Below are positions 3,260 to 6,065 of a stretch of DNA of 6,065 bases, one piece after another (the first letter of the stretch is position 1; every line of letters begins with the position of its first letter). The stretch covers positions 1-6,065 of the forward strand of contig NZ_CAMJVP010000209.1 in assembly GCF_946221465.1 (NCBI RefSeq), read 5' to 3'. The stretch is from an uncultured Aeromicrobium sp. (lineage in GTDB: Bacteria; Actinomycetota; Actinomycetes; Propionibacteriales; Nocardioidaceae). The notes below the pieces were generated by a model that was not told where the DNA came from, ran no database searches, and saw only the letters and a program-made list of their open reading frames with translations. The translations under genes were made by a program, and so were the position numbers.

Positions 3260-6010
3260 ATGCGCACTTTTGACACCGACCTCGATGAACTGTCCACCAC
3301 ATCGGCGGGGATGACTCCCCGCGCGCCGATCCGTCCTGCCCGTGGCAAGAAGCGGCGGGCGGACACGTCGGTCTCCACGCTCGCTGCCGGGCAGCAGCGG
3401 ATTCTCGTGGAGTCGGCGCGGCTGCCCGCAGCGTCCTCCCTGTCGTCGTTCGCGACGAGTCCGTCCGGCCTGACTGAGGACGCCGCGGCAAGGCTCCGCG
3501 CCCGCTACGGCCTGAACGAGGTCCGCCACGACAGGCCTGCCCCGGCGCTCGTACAGTTCCTACGGACCTTCGTGAACCCGTTCATCCTGATCCTGATCTT
3601 CCTCGCTGTGGTCATGGTGCTCACCGATGTGGTCTTCGCGGACCCCGAGGACGGGCCGGACTTCACCGGGGTGGTCACGGTGGGCATCATGGTGCTCGCC
3701 AGTGTGCTCGTGAGGTTCTGGCAGGAGTACCGCTCGTCTCAGGCCGCTGAGAAGCTGAAGGCGATGGTGCGGACCACGGTCGCTGTCACCAGGCAGGTCG
3801 GCGGCAAGCCGGTGACGGGCGAGTTGCCGATCGAGGAGGTCGTGCGCGGCGACATCGTGCAGCTCGCGGCCGGTGACATGATTCCCGGCGACGTGCGGTT
3901 CCTGCGTACCAAGGACTTGCAGGTCAACCAGGCGATGCTCACCGGAGAGGCGATGCCGGCGGAGAAGTCGGCCGACGCCGCCGAGTCGGTGACCGAAGCC
4001 AGCATCCTGGATGCCCCGAATCTCGGCTTCATGGGAACCTCCGTGGTCTCGGGCTCGGGCACGGCGGTGGTACTCGGCACCGGGAACCTGAGCTATTTCG
4101 GCAGCATGGCCTCCGCGATCGTGGGAACGAGGCCGGAGACGGCATTCGACAAGGGGATTAAGAAGGTCACCTTCACGCTGATCAAGTTCATGCTCGTCAT
4201 GGTGCCGGTCGTGTTCGTCCTCAATGGCATCACCAAGGACTGGACGAGCGCGTTCCTGTTTGGCGTGACCGTTGCGGTCAGCCTGACCCCGGAGATGCTG
4301 CCGCTGGTCGTCACGGCCGGTCTTGCCAAGGGTGCGAACTTCATGGCTCGCCGGAAGGTGATCGTCAAGCGGCTCAACAGCATCCAGAACCTCGGCGCGA
4401 TGGATGTGCTCGCGACCGACAAGACGGGAACGCTCACCGAGGACCGGATCGTGCTTGAGCGGCACCTGGATGTGGAAGGCCACTCAAGCACGGTCACACT
4501 GGACTACGCGACGGCGAACTCGCACTACCAAACGGGCTTGCGCAACCTGCTGGACGCGGCAGTCCTGACCGCGGCCGGCCAGCAGGGAATCGACCGGGTG
4601 CAGCGTGACTACACCTTCGTGGATGAGGTGCCGTTCGACTTCGTGCGTCGGCGGATGTCGGTGATTGTCAACGACGGGTTCGCGCACCTGATCATCACGA
4701 AGGGTGCCGTCGAGGAGGTGATGGCACAGTGCACGACCGAGCTCTCCGGTGGCGAGAGCCTGCCCCTGACCGCGGCGCGTCAGGTCGAGTTGGAGGCGCT
4801 GGTCGCTGAGCAGAACGAGCTCGGGATGCGCGTGCTCGCTGTGGCGGTGCGCTCGGTCGCGCCCGACCGCGAGGACGCTCTGCCCGAGTTCGGTGCCGAA
4901 GACGAGCGGAACATGACGCTGGTGGGCTTCCTGTCCTTCCTCGACCCGCCGAAGGCGACTGCCGGCGCGGCAATCAAGAGCCTGCGCGAGCACGGCGTGG
5001 CCGTCAAGGTCATCACCGGGGACAACCCGCTGGTCGCGGCCACCGTGTGCCGCCAGATCGGCGTCGACCCTGGCCGGATTGTTCTCGGCAGCGACATCGA
5101 AGACCTGTCGGTCGAGCAGCTCAGCGTCCTCGCCGAGCGCACCACGGTCTTCGCGAAGGTCACCCCGTCACAGAAGGCACGGATCGTGGAGGCCCTGCAC
5201 GCGCACGGCCACACGGTCGGGTTCATGGGCGACGGCATCAACGACGCGCCAGCGCTGCGCACCGCCGACGTCGGCATCTCGGTTGACACGGCGGTGGACA
5301 TCGCGAAGGAGTCGGCCGACATCATCTTGCTGGAGAAAGACCTCACCGTGCTGGAGGGCGGGGTACTGGAGGGACGCCGCACCTTCGTCAACACGATGAA
5401 GTACATCAAGATGACCGCCTCCTCGAACTTCGGCGGCGCGTTCTCGGTCCTGGTCGCCAGCGCCATGCTGCCGTTCCTGCCGATGATCCCGCTCGTCCTC
5501 CTGGTGCAGAACCTGAGCTATGACCTTTCGATGCTCACCCTGCCGTGGGATCGAGTGGACGAAGGAGACATCCGCAAGCCGCGCAAGTGGGAATCGGGCA
5601 GCCTGTCGAAGTTCATGGTCTTCCTCGGCCCCGTCTCCTCGATCTTCGACCTCACGACCTACGCGCTCATGTGGTTCGTGTTCGCCGCCAACAGCGTCGA
5701 GCACGCCGCCCTGTTCCAGTCCGGCTGGTTCATCGAGTCGATCATCTCCCAGACGCTGATCGTGCATCTGCTTCGCACCCGCCGCATTCCGTTCGTCCAG
5801 TCCCGGGCGAGCCTGCCGGTGCTGCTGGCGACGGGAGCGGTGTGCGTCTTCGGACTCATCCTGCCGTTCACCGGATGGGGCGCCACGCTCGGGCTGGTGC
5901 CGCTGCCCTGGACGTACTTCCCCTGGCTCGTCGGCACCCTGCTGAGCTACTGCCTGCTGACGCAGCTGATCAAGAAGGCGTTCATCCGCAAGTTCGACAC
6001 CTGGATCTGA
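3260..6010 (+). CDS. mgtA: Magnesium-translocating P-type ATPase (MgtA/MgtB family, type IIIB)
   Basis: This complete 916-residue membrane pump should import Mg2+ using ATP. In order it shows: a basic, disordered N-terminus (1-55); a cation-ATPase N-terminal domain (about 60-95); helices at about 104-125 and 135-154; the actuator motif TGEA (228-231) in place of TGES; helices at about 305-324 and 330-356 with SLTPEMLP (341-348); the phosphorylation site DKTGT with D387; KGA (481-483); TGDN (586-589); MGDGINDAP (656-664); and six C-terminal helices. FRFWQEYRSS-like and NSHYQTGLRNLLDAAV segments, and NLSYDLSMLTLPWD (751-764) in helix 6, are characteristic of MgtA/MgtB, not of calcium or heavy-metal pumps. 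Length is normal for the family and no catalytic residue is missing. ATG 3260 has GGAG 7 nt upstream. The long structured leader with a leader ORF suggests regulation after transcription initiation. Confidence 0.95.
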   Translation: MRTFDTDLDELSTTSAGMTPRAPIRPARGKKRRADTSVSTLAAGQQRILVESARLPAASSLSSFATSPSGLTEDAAARLRARYGLNEVRHDRPAPALVQFLRTFVNPFILILIFLAVVMVLTDVVFADPEDGPDFTGVVTVGIMVLASVLVRFWQEYRSSQAAEKLKAMVRTTVAVTRQVGGKPVTGELPIEEVVRGDIVQLAAGDMIPGDVRFLRTKDLQVNQAMLTGEAMPAEKSADAAESVTEASILDAPNLGFMGTSVVSGSGTAVVLGTGNLSYFGSMASAIVGTRPETAFDKGIKKVTFTLIKFMLVMVPVVFVLNGITKDWTSAFLFGVTVAVSLTPEMLPLVVTAGLAKGANFMARRKVIVKRLNSIQNLGAMDVLATDKTGTLTEDRIVLERHLDVEGHSSTVTLDYATANSHYQTGLRNLLDAAVLTAAGQQGIDRVQRDYTFVDEVPFDFVRRRMSVIVNDGFAHLIITKGAVEEVMAQCTTELSGGESLPLTAARQVELEALVAEQNELGMRVLAVAVRSVAPDREDALPEFGAEDERNMTLVGFLSFLDPPKATAGAAIKSLREHGVAVKVITGDNPLVAATVCRQIGVDPGRIVLGSDIEDLSVEQLSVLAERTTVFAKVTPSQKARIVEALHAHGHTVGFMGDGINDAPALRTADVGISVDTAVDIAKESADIILLEKDLTVLEGGVLEGRRTFVNTMKYIKMTASSNFGGAFSVLVASAMLPFLPMIPLVLLVQNLSYDLSMLTLPWDRVDEGDIRKPRKWESGSLSKFMVFLGPVSSIFDLTTYALMWFVFAANSVEHAALFQSGWFIESIISQTLIVHLLRTRRIPFVQSRASLPVLLATGAVCVFGLILPFTGWGATLGLVPLPWTYFPWLVGTLLSYCLLTQLIKKAFIRKFDTWI

Positions 6011-6027
6011 CCAGCCACGACCCGCGG

Positions 6028-6054
6028 GGTGCGGCCGACGTCATCGGCCGCACC
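6028..6054 (+). terminator. Strong terminator-like hairpin after mgtA
   Basis: GGTGCGGCCGA (6028-6038) and TCGGCCGCACC (6044-6054) form an 11-bp perfect stem with the 5-nt loop CGTCA, starting 18 nt after the mgtA stop. There is no T tract, which is common for terminators of high-GC actinobacteria. It suggests that mgtA is transcribed alone with its leader. Confidence 0.7.
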
Positions 6055-6065
6055 GCCGCCCTGCT

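Noticed and set aside
3560..4483. A 307-codon minus-strand ORF opposite mgtA
   Set aside because: The product is His/Arg/Asp-rich low complexity (HDRHHDEHE-like), the mirror of conserved P-type ATPase codons; no independent support.
1..6065. CRISPR arrays, tRNA or rRNA genes, insertion sequences
   Set aside because: No regularly spaced repeats, no cloverleaf or rRNA-like sequence, and no transposase or terminal inverted repeats were seen on either strand.

Overview
The window is high-GC DNA with strong third-position G/C bias, purine-rich Shine-Dalgarno sites and GTG starts. Together with the protein families seen, this points to an Actinomycetota chromosome or integrative element, probably Micrococcales-like; genus cannot be fixed from sequence alone. 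The content looks like accessory DNA: genes typical of conjugative or integrative elements sit next to a transporter gene.

Left block (1-2883, all minus strand, read right to left): a 166-residue two-helix membrane protein of unknown function, an AraC-family regulator, and an ArdC-like antirestriction or ssDNA-binding protein with a zinc-peptidase (HELAH) domain. The last overlaps by one base the start of a further gene that leaves the window at base 1.

Centre (2884-3259): a divergent control region. It holds a 32-bp nested inverted repeat that overlaps the likely -10 of the leftward promoter and the likely -35 of the rightward promoter, so one dimeric regulator could govern both directions. 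Rightward there is a leader of roughly 240 nt. It contains a 24-codon ORF behind a perfect 11-nt Shine-Dalgarno match, mutually exclusive base-pairing segments, and a GC-rich hairpin just before the next ribosome site. This has the layout of a translation-sensing attenuator or leader-peptide switch.

Right block (3260-6010, plus strand): a complete P-type IIIB ATPase of the MgtA/MgtB magnesium-importer family, followed by a strong 11-bp terminator-like hairpin.

The best candidate for something undescribed is the leader between 3020 and 3259: an apparently peptide-regulated 5' region on an actinobacterial mgtA, analogous in layout but not in sequence to enterobacterial mgtL-mgtA. Its regulatory role is inferred from layout only.
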